A stretch of 64,000 bases of DNA, from NCBI GenBank assembly GCA_029780695.1, contig JAKOYD010000013.1, positions 1 to 64,000 of the forward strand, in the 5' to 3' direction. The translations under genes and the position numbers were made by a program. The notes below the pieces were generated by a model. That model was not told the DNA's origin. It saw only the letters and a list, made by a program, of their open reading frames with translations, and did no database searches. Shown one piece after another: positions 24,113-31,834 of this stretch (within the stretch, counting starts at the first letter, position 1; each line of letters starts with the position of its first letter). Source of the stretch: Pseudomonadota bacterium (GTDB lineage: Bacteria > Pseudomonadota > Gammaproteobacteria > Burkholderiales > Burkholderiaceae_C).

Positions 24113-24856
24113 ATGTCTACTTCCAAAGTGCTGTTCGGCTTTCATGCCGTCGGTGTGCGCCTGAAGACGGCGCCCGCGTCCATCGTCGAGGTCTATGCCG
24201 ACCCCACGCGGCGCGACGCGCGCATGAAGCAATTTCTGGCCCGCGCGGCCGAGGCGGGCGTTCGCGTCATCGAAGGCGACGCGCAGCGCCTGGCCCGGCT
24301 GTGTGGCAGCGCCGGGCATCAGGGCGTGGTGGCGCGGGTGCAGGCCATCGAGGGACGTCGCACGCTGGACGAGCTGCTGGACGACCTGCAGGAGCAGGGC
24401 GTGGCGCCATTGCTGCTGGTGCTGGACGGCGTGACCGACCCGCACAACCTGGGCGCCTGCCTGCGCGTGGCCGACGGCGCCGGCGCGCACGCCGTCATCG
24501 CGCCCAAGGACCACGCCGCCGGCATCAACGCCACCGTCGCCAAAGTGGCCAGCGGCGCGGCCGAGACGGTGCCGTACTTCATGGTCACCAACTTGGCGCG
24601 TACGCTGGGCGAGCTGAAGGAGCGCAGCATCTGGGTCACCGGCACCAGCGACGACGCCGAGCGCACGCTGTACGAGGTGGATTTCAAAGGCCCTACCGCG
24701 CTGGTGCTGGGCGCCGAAGGGCCGGGTATGCGCCAACTCACGCGCAAGACCTGCGACCAGTTGGTGCGCATCCCCATGATGGGCGCGGTGGAAAGCCTGA
24801 ACGTCAGTGTGGCCAGCGGCGTGTGCTTGTACGAGGCGCGGCGCCAGCGGCGTTGA
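24113..24856 (+). CDS. rlmB: 23S rRNA (guanosine-2'-O-)-methyltransferase RlmB
   Basis: 247 residues. An N-terminal substrate-binding domain ([30 protein letters not shown]) is followed by a SPOUT domain with motif 1 [21 protein letters not shown], motif 2 [14 protein letters not shown] and motif 3 [20 protein letters not shown], the knot region that binds SAM. It methylates G2251 in the peptidyl-transferase P loop. Two in-frame ATGs occur; 24113 is used because it gives the family start. It stands alone between a PLD gene and a VOC gene. Confidence 0.95.
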   Translation: MSTSKVLFGFHAVGVRLKTAPASIVEVYADPTRRDARMKQFLARAAEAGVRVIEGDAQRLARLCGSAGHQGVVARVQAIEGRRTLDELLDDLQEQGVAPLLLVLDGVTDPHNLGACLRVADGAGAHAVIAPKDHAAGINATVAKVASGAAETVPYFMVTNLARTLGELKERSIWVTGTSDDAERTLYEVDFKGPTALVLGAEGPGMRQLTRKTCDQLVRIPMMGAVESLNVSVASGVCLYEARRQRR

Positions 24857-25027
24857 AAGGCCGGTCAGCTCGCTTTTTGGGTGTTGCCGCGCGAGCCGTG
24901 GTGAGTCCACCTTGTTGTGCCATCCATAGCGACTCGTCGCTTGGCTGGCTCGGGCGGGTGCTCCAGGGCGCCTGCCTGGCGCGGTGCCTGAGCGCCAGCA
25001 GCACGGATCGCAGCCGTGGCCGCGGCG

Positions 25028-25411
25028 TCACTGCATCGAATGCAGGCCGATCATGTTGCCTTCGGTGTCCGTCACCAGGGCCGCCTGGCCGTATTCGCCA
25101 ATCGAAAACTTCGGCTTGAAAACTGTCCCGCCGGCCGCTTCGACGCGGGCCTGCTCCACGGCACAGTCGTCGCAGGCGAAGTAGACCAGCGTGCCGCCGC
25201 CGGAGGGCACGCCGTCCATCTTGACCAGCATGCCGCCAGCGCCCATGGTGGTCATGTCGCCGGGAAAGGCCAGCATCTGCATGCCGTGCGTGTCGGCCGA
25301 AGGCGCGGGCAGCGGCGCCAGCTGGCACTGGAACACCGCTTCATAAAAGGCTTTGGCGCGCGGCATGTCCTGTACGTAGATTTCGAACCAGACGACCGGA
25401 TTGGGTTTCAT
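25028..25411 (-). CDS. VOC-family (glyoxalase-fold) protein
   Basis: 127 residues, one pair of babbb modules: VVWFEIYVQDMPRAKAFYEAVF, LAFPGDM, GGTLVYFACDD, VTDTEGNMIGLHS. Proteins of this subgroup (PhnB/lactoylglutathione-lyase-like) are small cytosolic metal-binding or ligand-binding proteins of mostly unknown reaction. It is the last of four genes (two more VOC, one SRPBCC) transcribed away from the TetR operator. Confidence 0.88.
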   Translation of the reverse strand: MKPNPVVWFEIYVQDMPRAKAFYEAVFQCQLAPLPAPSADTHGMQMLAFPGDMTTMGAGGMLVKMDGVPSGGGTLVYFACDDCAVEQARVEAAGGTVFKPKFSIGEYGQAALVTDTEGNMIGLHSMQ

Positions 25412-25435
25412 GGTGATGCTCCTTGAATGATGCGT

Positions 25436-25846
25436 TCAGGCACGGCCTTCAACGTGGCGCGCAAAGTTGTCCAGGATGGCTTGCCAGCCCTGGCGCTGCT
25501 GCTCGGCGCTGTGCATGTTCTCGGCATCAAAGGTTTCGCGCACCGTCACGGTGCCGCCCGTGGGGACGAACTCGACGCGCACCTTGCGGCCGTCGCCGAT
25601 CACGTATTCGATCAGGCGCTGCGGCTCGATGCGCGTGTAGGTGCCTTCGAAGTCGAAGCCGGCGCTGCCGTCGCGCGCCTCCATGCGCGAGCAGAAACTG
25701 CCGCCCTCGCGCAAATCCACGCTGGCGCGCGGCGTGTGCCAGTCGGGCGAGGCGGCGTTCCACCGCTCGATGGCGCGCGGATCGTTCCACGCCGCCCACA
25801 CGCGCTCGATGGGGGCGTTGACGGTGGTTTCGATGGTGATGTTCAT
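25436..25846 (-). CDS. SRPBCC (AHSA1-like) domain protein
   Basis: 136 residues beginning MNITIETTVNAPIERVWAAWN, with RWNAASPDWHTPRASVDLREGG and a C-terminal GWQAILDNFARHVE helix; this is the START-like SRPBCC fold of AHSA1-type proteins, which bind small hydrophobic ligands. In many proteobacteria it occurs with VOC (PhnB-like) genes, as here. It lies between two VOC genes on the same strand; a family C repeat separates it from the next one upstream. Confidence 0.88.
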   Translation of the reverse strand: MNITIETTVNAPIERVWAAWNDPRAIERWNAASPDWHTPRASVDLREGGSFCSRMEARDGSAGFDFEGTYTRIEPQRLIEYVIGDGRKVRVEFVPTGGTVTVRETFDAENMHSAEQQRQGWQAILDNFARHVEGRA

Positions 25847-25865
25847 GGGTCAGTTCTCGACAAAC

Positions 25866-25972
25866 AAAAGGCCGCGGAGCAGGCCATTCGGGGGCGCCGC
25901 GGTCGGGCTTGCACCGACCGCTGGCGTCGTCCCCCTTGAGGGGGAAGGCGCCGAAGGCGACTCAGGGGGTGG
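25866..25972 (-). repeat. Family C repeat, copy 1
   Basis: Starts on the minus strand with ACCCCCTGAGTCGCC, where the TGA is the stop codon of the upstream VOC gene, and ends with GGCCTGCTCCGCGGCCTT. It contains two inner hairpins (CGGTCGG/CCGACCG and CCCCCTT/AAGGGGG-like). Confidence 0.8.
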
Positions 25973-26399
25973 AAACGTTCACCATCCACGGCGTGCCGAA
26001 GCGGTCCGTCACCATGCCGAAGCCGGGCGACCAAAAAGTCTTCTCGAATGGCATGGTGACCTGGCCGCCCTGCGCCAGGGCGTCGAACACGCGGCGGCCT
26101 TCGGCCGCGTCGGCCACGCCAATCGACACCCACAGGCCCTGCGGCTTGACGTAGGCGCCGGCGCAAGCTTCGCCTGCGCCCGGCATGGTGTCCGAGCCCA
26201 TCAGCGCTTGCTCGCCAACCTGCAGGTGCACGTGCATGATGCGGTTCTTGGCTTCGGGCGGCAGCGGCGGCATCTTCTCGTCGGGCGGCATCTCGCCAAA
26301 AGTGCTGCTGTGCACGATCTGGCCCTTGAACAGATCCTTGTAGAACGCGAAGGCTTCGGCGCATTGGCCGTCGAAGTTGAGGTAGGGGGCAAATTGCAT
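25962..26399 (-). CDS. PhnB-like VOC-family protein
   Basis: 145 residues from the ATG at 26399. MQFAPYLNFDGQCAEAFAFY, FKGQIVHSSTFGEMP, MHVHLQVGEQALMGSD and a C-terminal DRFGTPWMVNVS are typical of the PhnB/YjdN subgroup, whose members are close to 3-demethylubiquinone methyltransferase-like VOC proteins. The function is not established. The last two residues and the stop codon are supplied by a family C repeat. It forms an operon-like array with the VOC gene 25 bp upstream. Confidence 0.88.
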   Translation of the reverse strand: MQFAPYLNFDGQCAEAFAFYKDLFKGQIVHSSTFGEMPPDEKMPPLPPEAKNRIMHVHLQVGEQALMGSDTMPGAGEACAGAYVKPQGLWVSIGVADAAEGRRVFDALAQGGQVTMPFEKTFWSPGFGMVTDRFGTPWMVNVSTP

Positions 26400-26424
26400 G
26401 GTGGGCTCCTGGGGTGTGAATGAT

Positions 26425-26928
26425 TTACCTGCCTTCAAACGCGGCGCGCAGCCGGGCCAGATCGAGCTTCTTCATGGTCATCATGGCGCTCATGTAGCGT
26501 TCCACCGCCGCGCGGTCGGGCGAGGTGATCCATAGTTCGAACACGGCGGGCGTGACCTGCCACGACACGCCCCAGCGGTCCTTCAGCCAGCCGCATTGTT
26601 GGGCCGCTGGGTCACCGCCTTGTGACAGGGCGTTCCAGTAATGGTCGATCTCTTCCTGCGTGTCGCACAGCACCATCAGCGAAATGGCTTCGCTGAACTT
26701 GAAGTGCGGCCCGGCGTTGAGCGCCAGAAAGGGCTGGCCGAGCAACTCGAACGACACCGACATCACGCTGCCGGGCTGCTGGCCGTGCTGCTCGCGCCCG
26801 GCCTCGGCGTAATGCGATAGGGCGCCCAAGCGCGAGTCCGGGAACACGCCGGTGTAGAACGTGGCGGCTTGGTGCGCCTGCTGGTCGAACCACAGGCAGG
26901 GCTGGATGCGGTGATGAAGGCGGGGCAT
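26425..26928 (-). CDS. VOC-family protein (3-demethylubiquinone methyltransferase-like)
   Basis: 167 residues from the ATG at 26928, which has AGGA upstream. It carries CLWFDQQAHQAATFYTGVF, SVSFELLGQPFLALNAGP and CGWLKDRWGVSWQVTP, the signature of the family annotated as 3-demethylubiquinone-9 3-methyltransferase fold, though no methyltransferase motif is present. It is the first gene after the TetR operator, so it and the following three genes are likely repressed together. Confidence 0.88.
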   Translation of the reverse strand: MPRLHHRIQPCLWFDQQAHQAATFYTGVFPDSRLGALSHYAEAGREQHGQQPGSVMSVSFELLGQPFLALNAGPHFKFSEAISLMVLCDTQEEIDHYWNALSQGGDPAAQQCGWLKDRWGVSWQVTPAVFELWITSPDRAAVERYMSAMMTMKKLDLARLRAAFEGR

Positions 26929-26941
26929 GGCAAATCCTGTT

Positions 26942-26990
26942 TGTGGACAGTGTTCACAAATTGTGGGGGCTAAAATGAACACTGTCCACA
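26942..26990. promoter_or_regulatory. Double operator for the divergent TetR regulator
   Basis: TGTGGACAGTGTTCA at 26942-26956 and its exact complement TGAACACTGTCCACA at 26976-26990 form a perfect 15-bp inverted repeat. Each arm is itself nearly palindromic (TGTGGACA-G-TGTTCACA, one mismatch), so this looks like two regulator sites facing each other across the divergent promoter. The left arm begins 14 bp before the VOC start codon. Confidence 0.8.
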
Positions 26991-27045
26991 TTTGACCCTG
27001 CGGTCGTCAGGGGCTCCATTGCAACCCGGGCTTCCGCGTTTTTTC

Positions 27046-27702
27046 GTGACCACCCGCCACAGCCGCACCGACGCCGCGCCCCGGCGCCCCACCTACCGCC
27101 ACGGCGATTTGCGGCGCGCGCTGCTCGACGCCGGCGTGGCGCTGGCGCGCGAGGGCGGCCCCAGCGCCGTGGTGCTGCGCGAGGCCACGCGGCGTGCCGG
27201 CGTCGCGCCCAACGCGGCGTATCGGCATTTCGCCGGCCACCAGGCGCTGTTCGACGCCGTGCGCGCGCACGCGCTGGGCGCGCTGGCGCAGGCCATCGAG
27301 CGCGAATGGGCCAAGGCGCTCAAGGTGCGCGAGCCGGCGGCGCGGGCGCGTGCCATGGTGCGCGCGGTCGGCACGGGTTACCTGGGTTTCGCGCAGGCCG
27401 AGACCGGGCTGTTTCGCGCCGCCTTCGTGTTTGGCGAGCACGACGTGCAGGTGCCGCCCGACCCGGCGCGTGCCGCGGCCATGGGCCTGAACCCGTTCGA
27501 ACTGCTGGGCGCGGCGCTGGATGCGCTGGTCGCCGCCGGTGCGCTGCCGGCCGACCGCCGCCCGGGCGCCGAATACCTGGCCTGGTCGGCGGTACACGGC
27601 ATGGCGCTGCTGATGATCGACGGCCCGCTGCGCGGCGCCTCGGCCGCGCAGCGTCGGGCGCTGGGCGAGCGGCTGCTGCGCATGGTCGAAAACGGCTTGT
27701 GA
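27046..27702 (+). CDS. TetR-family regulator of the VOC/SRPBCC cluster
   Basis: 218 residues from a GTG at 27046; a TTG at 26992 is the only other upstream start in frame and lies against the operator. The helix-turn-helix (LRRALLDAGVALAREGGPSA, LREATRRAGVAPNAAYRHFA) is at residues 20-66; the C-terminal ligand domain has FGEHDVQVPPDP and a final AVHGMALLMIDGPLRG, resembling the WHG-type TetR group. Divergent from the VOC gene, with the double operator between, so autoregulation and repression of the cluster are likely. Inducer unknown. Confidence 0.85.
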   Translation: MTTRHSRTDAAPRRPTYRHGDLRRALLDAGVALAREGGPSAVVLREATRRAGVAPNAAYRHFAGHQALFDAVRAHALGALAQAIEREWAKALKVREPAARARAMVRAVGTGYLGFAQAETGLFRAAFVFGEHDVQVPPDPARAAAMGLNPFELLGAALDALVAAGALPADRRPGAEYLAWSAVHGMALLMIDGPLRGASAAQRRALGERLLRMVENGL

Positions 27703-27834
27703 CGGCCGGGCGCGCCCAGCGCCACGCTGCGGGCCGGTTGCAGTCTGTCACAGGCGGGCGCGGCGCCGGTCGCCCCCGTGCAGGCATGGCGCGTTGAGGG
27801 CGAGGCCACTGTCGGCCCGACCTTGCCCGCTCAC

Positions 27835-28977
27835 ATGCCGCTGGTTCAATCCATCCGCGAACGCCCCGATCGCCTGCGCGGCCTGGCGCGCGTCGGCGCG
27901 GTGGGTTTGGCGCTGTGGCTGGGCGGTTGCGGGCAGCCGCCCGCACCGCCGCCGCCCGAGCTGAGCGTGGCGCAGATCCACCGCCTGATGCGCCAGGCGG
28001 CGCCGCATCGGGCTGTGGACGCCGGCTGGGCCACCGACATGCGCGCGGCCTTCACTCGGCTCGACGTGCGCGCCACGCGCCAGAACGTGTGCGCCGCCAT
28101 CGCCGTGGTGGCGCAGGAGAGCGGTTTCGTCGCCGACCCCGAGGTGCCCGGGCTCGCCGACATCACGCTCCGAAAACTGCAGCAGATTTCGCAGAACCCC
28201 GCTGCCTGGGCGGCCATCAACGTGCGGCTGCGCCAGCAGGCGGAGGGCGGCCGCACCTTCTACGACCAGCTGCTGCAAATCCGCACCGAGCACGACCTGG
28301 AGCGCTGGTACCAGGCGTTCATGGCGGCCAGCATGACGGGCCCCTTGCTGCGGCTGGTGGGGAAGGACGTGGACACGCTGATCTCCACGCTCGGCTCGAT
28401 GCAGGTGTCGGTGGCCTTTGCGCGCGGCTTCGCGCGCGAGCACGACATCCCCGAAACCGACATCCGCGAGCGGCTGTACACCCGCGCCGGTGGCCTGTTC
28501 TACGGCATGGCGCACCTGCTGAAGTACGAATACCACTACGCCGACATCAAGCACCTGTTTGCCGACTACAACGCCGGCCACTACGCCAGCCGCAATGCGG
28601 GCTTCCAGCGCATGGTGTCGGCGCTGTCGGGCGTCAGGCTCGCGCCCGACGGCGACCTGCTGTCGTACGCCGACGGCCGCGCGTCACCGTCGGCCACGCT
28701 GCAGGCGGTGCTGACGGCGCTGGCACGCTACGGCCTGCCGGCCGATTCGCAGGCCGTGCTGCGCGACCTGCGGCAAGAAAAGCAGGCCGCGCTGTTCGAC
28801 ACGGCGACTTACCGCCAGATCGCCGAGCTGCACCGCCAGCGCGTGGGCTACGCCATCACCGAAGCCATGCCGCAGATCGACCTGCACAGCGACAAGATCC
28901 AGCGCCCGCTGACCACCGCCTGGTTCGCCGGCCGCGTGAACCAGCGTTTCCAACAATGCCTGCGCGCCGCGCTGTGA
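27835..28977 (+). CDS. DUF1615 lipoprotein
   Basis: 380 residues from the ATG at 27835. The signal GAVGLALWLGGC has a lipobox, so the mature protein starts at Cys and is membrane-anchored. The body (DMRAAFTRLDVRATRQNVCA, VVAQESGFVADPEVPG, GSMQVSVAFARGFA, LFADYNAGHYASRNAGFQ) is the DUF1615 family; the AQESGF and GSMQV motifs recall lysozyme-like transglycosylase folds, so a cell-wall role is possible but unproven. Single gene, 31 bp before the sirtuin gene on the same strand. Confidence 0.88.
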   Translation: MPLVQSIRERPDRLRGLARVGAVGLALWLGGCGQPPAPPPPELSVAQIHRLMRQAAPHRAVDAGWATDMRAAFTRLDVRATRQNVCAAIAVVAQESGFVADPEVPGLADITLRKLQQISQNPAAWAAINVRLRQQAEGGRTFYDQLLQIRTEHDLERWYQAFMAASMTGPLLRLVGKDVDTLISTLGSMQVSVAFARGFAREHDIPETDIRERLYTRAGGLFYGMAHLLKYEYHYADIKHLFADYNAGHYASRNAGFQRMVSALSGVRLAPDGDLLSYADGRASPSATLQAVLTALARYGLPADSQAVLRDLRQEKQAALFDTATYRQIAELHRQRVGYAITEAMPQIDLHSDKIQRPLTTAWFAGRVNQRFQQCLRAAL

Positions 28978-29008
28978 GGCGGCGCACGCCATTCGGTAAG
29001 CTGCGCAC

Positions 29009-29773
29009 ATGACCATCGATTCATCGCCGGCATTGCAGCAGGTGCGCCAATGGCTGCAGGACGCCGCCCACATCGCCATGCTGACGGGCGCCGGCGTCAG
29101 CGCCGAATCGGGCGTGCCCACCTTTCGTGACGCGCAGACCGGGCTGTGGGCCCACTTCAGGCCGGAAGACCTGGCCACGGTGGAGGCCTTTCGGCGCGAC
29201 CCCGCGCGCGTGTGGGACTGGTACGCCGAGCGGCGCGTGAACATGCGCGAGGTGCAGCCCAACGCCGGCCACCGGGCCGTGGCCGAGTTTCAGCGCCGTC
29301 ACCCTGGCCGCCTGACGCTGGCCACCCAGAACGTCGACGGCCTGCACCAGAAGGCCGGCAGCGCCGACGTGCTGGCGCTGCACGGCAACATCTTTGAAGA
29401 CCAGTGGCTCGACCCCTGCGCGCTGGCGCGCCGCCCGCAGGACGGCTGCACGCCCGCGCAGGCCGAGCCGGGCCGGCCGCCGCGCTGCGTGCAATGCGGC
29501 AACCTGGCGCGGCCGGCGGTGGTGTGGTTTGGCGAAATGCTGCCGCACGACGCGCTGGGCGCCGCCGAACGCGCGGCCGCGCGCTGCAACGTGATGCTGG
29601 TGGTCGGCACGTCGGGTGCGGTGTACCCGGCGGCGGGACTGGCGCACGTGGCGCGCGCGGCCGGTGCGCGGGTGGTCATCGTCAACCCGCACCCGAGCGA
29701 GCTGGACGACGTGGCCGACCAGGTGCTGGCCGGCCCCTCGGCCGTGCTGCTGCCGCAGCTGCTCGACTTCTGA
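29009..29773 (+). CDS. cobB: NAD-dependent protein deacylase (sirtuin)
   Basis: 254 residues. Sirtuin motifs are complete: GAGVSAESGVPTFRD, TQNVDGLHQKAG, LHGNIFE with the catalytic His, a zinc site with CVQC and two upstream cysteines, and GTSGAVYPAAGLA. YAER gives the Tyr-x-x-Arg pair of class III sirtuins, which prefer acidic acyl groups such as succinyl. It releases deacylated lysine, nicotinamide and O-acyl-ADP-ribose. A family B repeat starts at its stop codon. Confidence 0.92.
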   Translation: MTIDSSPALQQVRQWLQDAAHIAMLTGAGVSAESGVPTFRDAQTGLWAHFRPEDLATVEAFRRDPARVWDWYAERRVNMREVQPNAGHRAVAEFQRRHPGRLTLATQNVDGLHQKAGSADVLALHGNIFEDQWLDPCALARRPQDGCTPAQAEPGRPPRCVQCGNLARPAVVWFGEMLPHDALGAAERAAARCNVMLVVGTSGAVYPAAGLAHVARAAGARVVIVNPHPSELDDVADQVLAGPSAVLLPQLLDF

Positions 29774-29838
29774 TTGCTATTGGTTGTGTAGCTGCTTGCG
29801 CTTATCCGTAAAGCGCTGGCGGCGTGTTTGACCTGAAC
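29772..29838. repeat. Family B repeat after the sirtuin gene
   Basis: TTGCTATTG, TGTAGCTGCTTGCGCTT, then AAAGCGCTGGCGG and TTTGACCTGAA. A near-complete copy of the family, lying in the gap between convergent genes. Confidence 0.8.
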
Positions 29839-29845
29839 AGGCGCG

Positions 29846-30442
29846 CTACACCAGCCCCAGCATTCCCAGCACCGCCCCCGCGCCGATCAGCCACAGCAGG
29901 TGCAGCCGGGTGCGCCAGACCACCAGCGCGGTGACGGCCGTGACCGCCCACAGCGGCCAGTCGCGCGCCGGCTGGTTGTGCGCGGCCGTCAGCAGCCAGC
30001 CGGTGGCGATCAGCAGCGCCAGCACAATGGGCGCCATGCCGGTCTTGAAGGCGCGCACGGCGCGCAGCTCGCGGTTCTTGTGCGCCCAGCGCGTGGCGGT
30101 GTAGGTGAGGATGCCCGAGGGAATCAGCATGCCCAGCATCGTGGCCACCACGCCCAGCAGCGCCAGCGCATAGGCGTGCCAGCCGCCAGCCGGGCCGCCG
30201 CCGGCGTTCAGGCCCACGTGCCAGCCCATCAGGCCGACAAACAGCACGTTGGGCCCCGGCGCGGCCTGCGCGATGGCGATGGACGAGGTGAACTGCTCCT
30301 CGCTCAGCCAGTGGCGCGCATCGACCAGATAGCGGTGCATGTCGGGCGCCGTGGTGATGGCGCCGCCCACCGCCAGCAGCGACAGCGACAGAAAGTGCGT
30401 GAACAGCGCCAGCCAGTCGGCGGCGGACAGCGTGATGCTCAT
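29846..30442 (-). CDS. Chromate transporter, second half (CHR domain protein)
   Basis: 198 residues, 5-6 hydrophobic segments. AVGGAITTAPDMHRYLV, AIAQAAPGPNVLFVGLMGWH and GILTYTATRWAHKN carry the CHR-family pattern (APGPN is the hallmark). Chromate transporters come either as one protein with two CHR domains or as two short ones; here the two short ones overlap as ATGA, so translation is coupled and they probably form a heterodimer that exports chromate or related anions. Confidence 0.9.
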   Translation of the reverse strand: MSITLSAADWLALFTHFLSLSLLAVGGAITTAPDMHRYLVDARHWLSEEQFTSSIAIAQAAPGPNVLFVGLMGWHVGLNAGGGPAGGWHAYALALLGVVATMLGMLIPSGILTYTATRWAHKNRELRAVRAFKTGMAPIVLALLIATGWLLTAAHNQPARDWPLWAVTAVTALVVWRTRLHLLWLIGAGAVLGMLGLV

Positions 30443-31095
30443 GGCCGTGGCACCTGGCCGGAGTCGGCGTCGGTCAGCGCCGGGTCGCGCAGCGACGGCG
30501 TGGGCGTGGGGCCGGGCGGCGGCGTGCGTGGCCCCAGGCAGCGCCACGCCCACGCGCAGCCGATGCCGCCGATGCCCAGCAGCACCCAGCCCAGCGGCCA
30601 GCGCAGCACGGCGATGGCGATGAAGGTGGCCGCCGCCAGCAGCGCGCAGGCGGTGGTGCCCATGGCGTTGCTGCGCAGCGCCGTGATCAGCTTGATGCCG
30701 GTGGCGATGATCAGCCCCGCAGCCACCGCGCCCATGCCGCGCAGCGCGCGCTGCGCCAGCTCGTGATCGGCCACCGTGGCAAACAGCGCCGCCAGCGTCA
30801 GCACGATGACGGTGGGAAACGCCAGCATGCCCGCCAGCGCTGCCAGCGCGCCCGACAGGCCGAAGCAGCGGTCGCCGATCATCATCGACAGGTTGACCAC
30901 GTTGGGGCCGGGCATGATTTGCGCGACGGCCCAGTCCTCGACGAACTGCTCGCGCGTCATCCAGCGCTTTTTCTCGACCAGCTCGCGCTGCACCACGGCC
31001 AGCACGCCGCCAAAGCCCTGAAGCGCCAGCCAGGTGAACGACCAGAACAGGTCGCGGCGCGAGCGCGGGGCGTTCAGGGGCGGGTCGGCGGGCAT
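30439..31095 (-). CDS. Chromate transporter, first half (CHR domain protein)
   Basis: 218 residues. LALQGFGGVLAVVQRELVE, WAVAQIMPGPNVVNLSMMIG and an N-terminal membrane bundle match the N-terminal CHR domain; the C-terminal tail after residue 190 is Pro-rich and cytoplasmic-looking. It overlaps the second CHR gene by four bases. Substrate could be chromate or sulfate-like anions; resistance is the usual role. ArsC is encoded nearby on the same strand but separated by repeats. Confidence 0.9.
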   Translation of the reverse strand: MPADPPLNAPRSRRDLFWSFTWLALQGFGGVLAVVQRELVEKKRWMTREQFVEDWAVAQIMPGPNVVNLSMMIGDRCFGLSGALAALAGMLAFPTVIVLTLAALFATVADHELAQRALRGMGAVAAGLIIATGIKLITALRSNAMGTTACALLAAATFIAIAVLRWPLGWVLLGIGGIGCAWAWRCLGPRTPPPGPTPTPSLRDPALTDADSGQVPRP

Positions 31096-31142
31096 CGGGC
31101 GATTATTGATGCGTTTTTAGGGTGGCAGCGCTGAAGGAACAG

Positions 31143-31337
31143 CCGGACGCGAAGGGCGCGAAGGGTGCGCGAAGGGCGCGAAAGGAAAACCAAACTTGCT
31201 TTTTAAGGCAGCTTGCGTAAGCTCCGCAAGGGATGCAAGCCGTATCGTCTTGAAGCCGTTGTCTGGCGAGCGCCAGCAGCTATAAAAAGGGTAGTTTTTC
31301 GCGGCCTTCGCGCACCCTTCGTGCCCTTCGCGTCCGG
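31143..31337. repeat. Family A hairpin repeat, copy 3, with a nested family B-like element
   Basis: GCCGGACGCGAAGGGCGCG at the left and the complement at the right enclose a longer centre than in other copies. The centre contains AGCTTGCGTAAGC and GCGAGCGCCAGCAGCTAT, fragments of family B, so a B element seems to have landed in an A element. It fills most of the gap between the chromate and arsC genes. Confidence 0.75.
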
Positions 31338-31347
31338 TATTCGAACC

Positions 31348-31761
31348 TCAGACCTTGGTAGCGCGCACCACCTCACCATCCTCCTTGACGAAGTCCTGCG
31401 CCAGCGGCTGCGGCAGGATGTCCAGCACCGCTTCGGACGGCCGGCACAGGCGCGTGCCGCGCGGCGTGACGACGATCGGGCGGTTGATGAGGACCGGCGT
31501 GGCGACCAGGGCAGCGGCCAGTTGGTCGTCGGTCAGCTGCGGGTTGTCCAGGCCTTGCGCCAGGTACTCGGCCTGCTTGGTGCGGATCAGCGCGCGCAGC
31601 GGCTCGCCGGTGGCGCGGGCCAGGGCTTTCAGGTCGTCCGCGCTCGGCGGCGTCTTCAGGTATTCGACGACCTGCGGTTCTGCGCCGCTGGCGCGGATCA
31701 TGGCCAGCACGTTGCGCGAAGTGCCGCACTTCGGGTTGTGGTAGATCGTGATGTCGCTCAT
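31348..31761 (-). CDS. arsC: Arsenate reductase, glutaredoxin-dependent type
   Basis: 137 residues. MSDITIYHNPKCGTSRNVL carries the active-site Cys, and LINRPIVVTPRG the Arg residues of the ArsC/Spx fold. It reduces arsenate to arsenite using glutaredoxin and glutathione in the cytosol. No ArsR, ArsB or Acr3 gene is adjacent, so this is an isolated arsC. It lies downstream of a DUF1343 gene on the same strand across a family B element. Confidence 0.93.
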   Translation of the reverse strand: MSDITIYHNPKCGTSRNVLAMIRASGAEPQVVEYLKTPPSADDLKALARATGEPLRALIRTKQAEYLAQGLDNPQLTDDQLAAALVATPVLINRPIVVTPRGTRLCRPSEAVLDILPQPLAQDFVKEDGEVVRATKV

Positions 31762-31770
31762 CGATGACTC

Positions 31771-31833
31771 CTGTTTTCTATGAAAACGATAGCTGCTCGC
31801 GCTTGTCAGTAAAGCGCTGACGGCCGATCACAT
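31771..31833. repeat. Family B repeat between arsC and the DUF1343 gene
   Basis: ATAGCTGCTCGCGCTTGTCA, GTAAAGCGCTGACGGCC. A clear copy in a 73-bp gap. Confidence 0.8.
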
Positions 31834-31834
31834 A

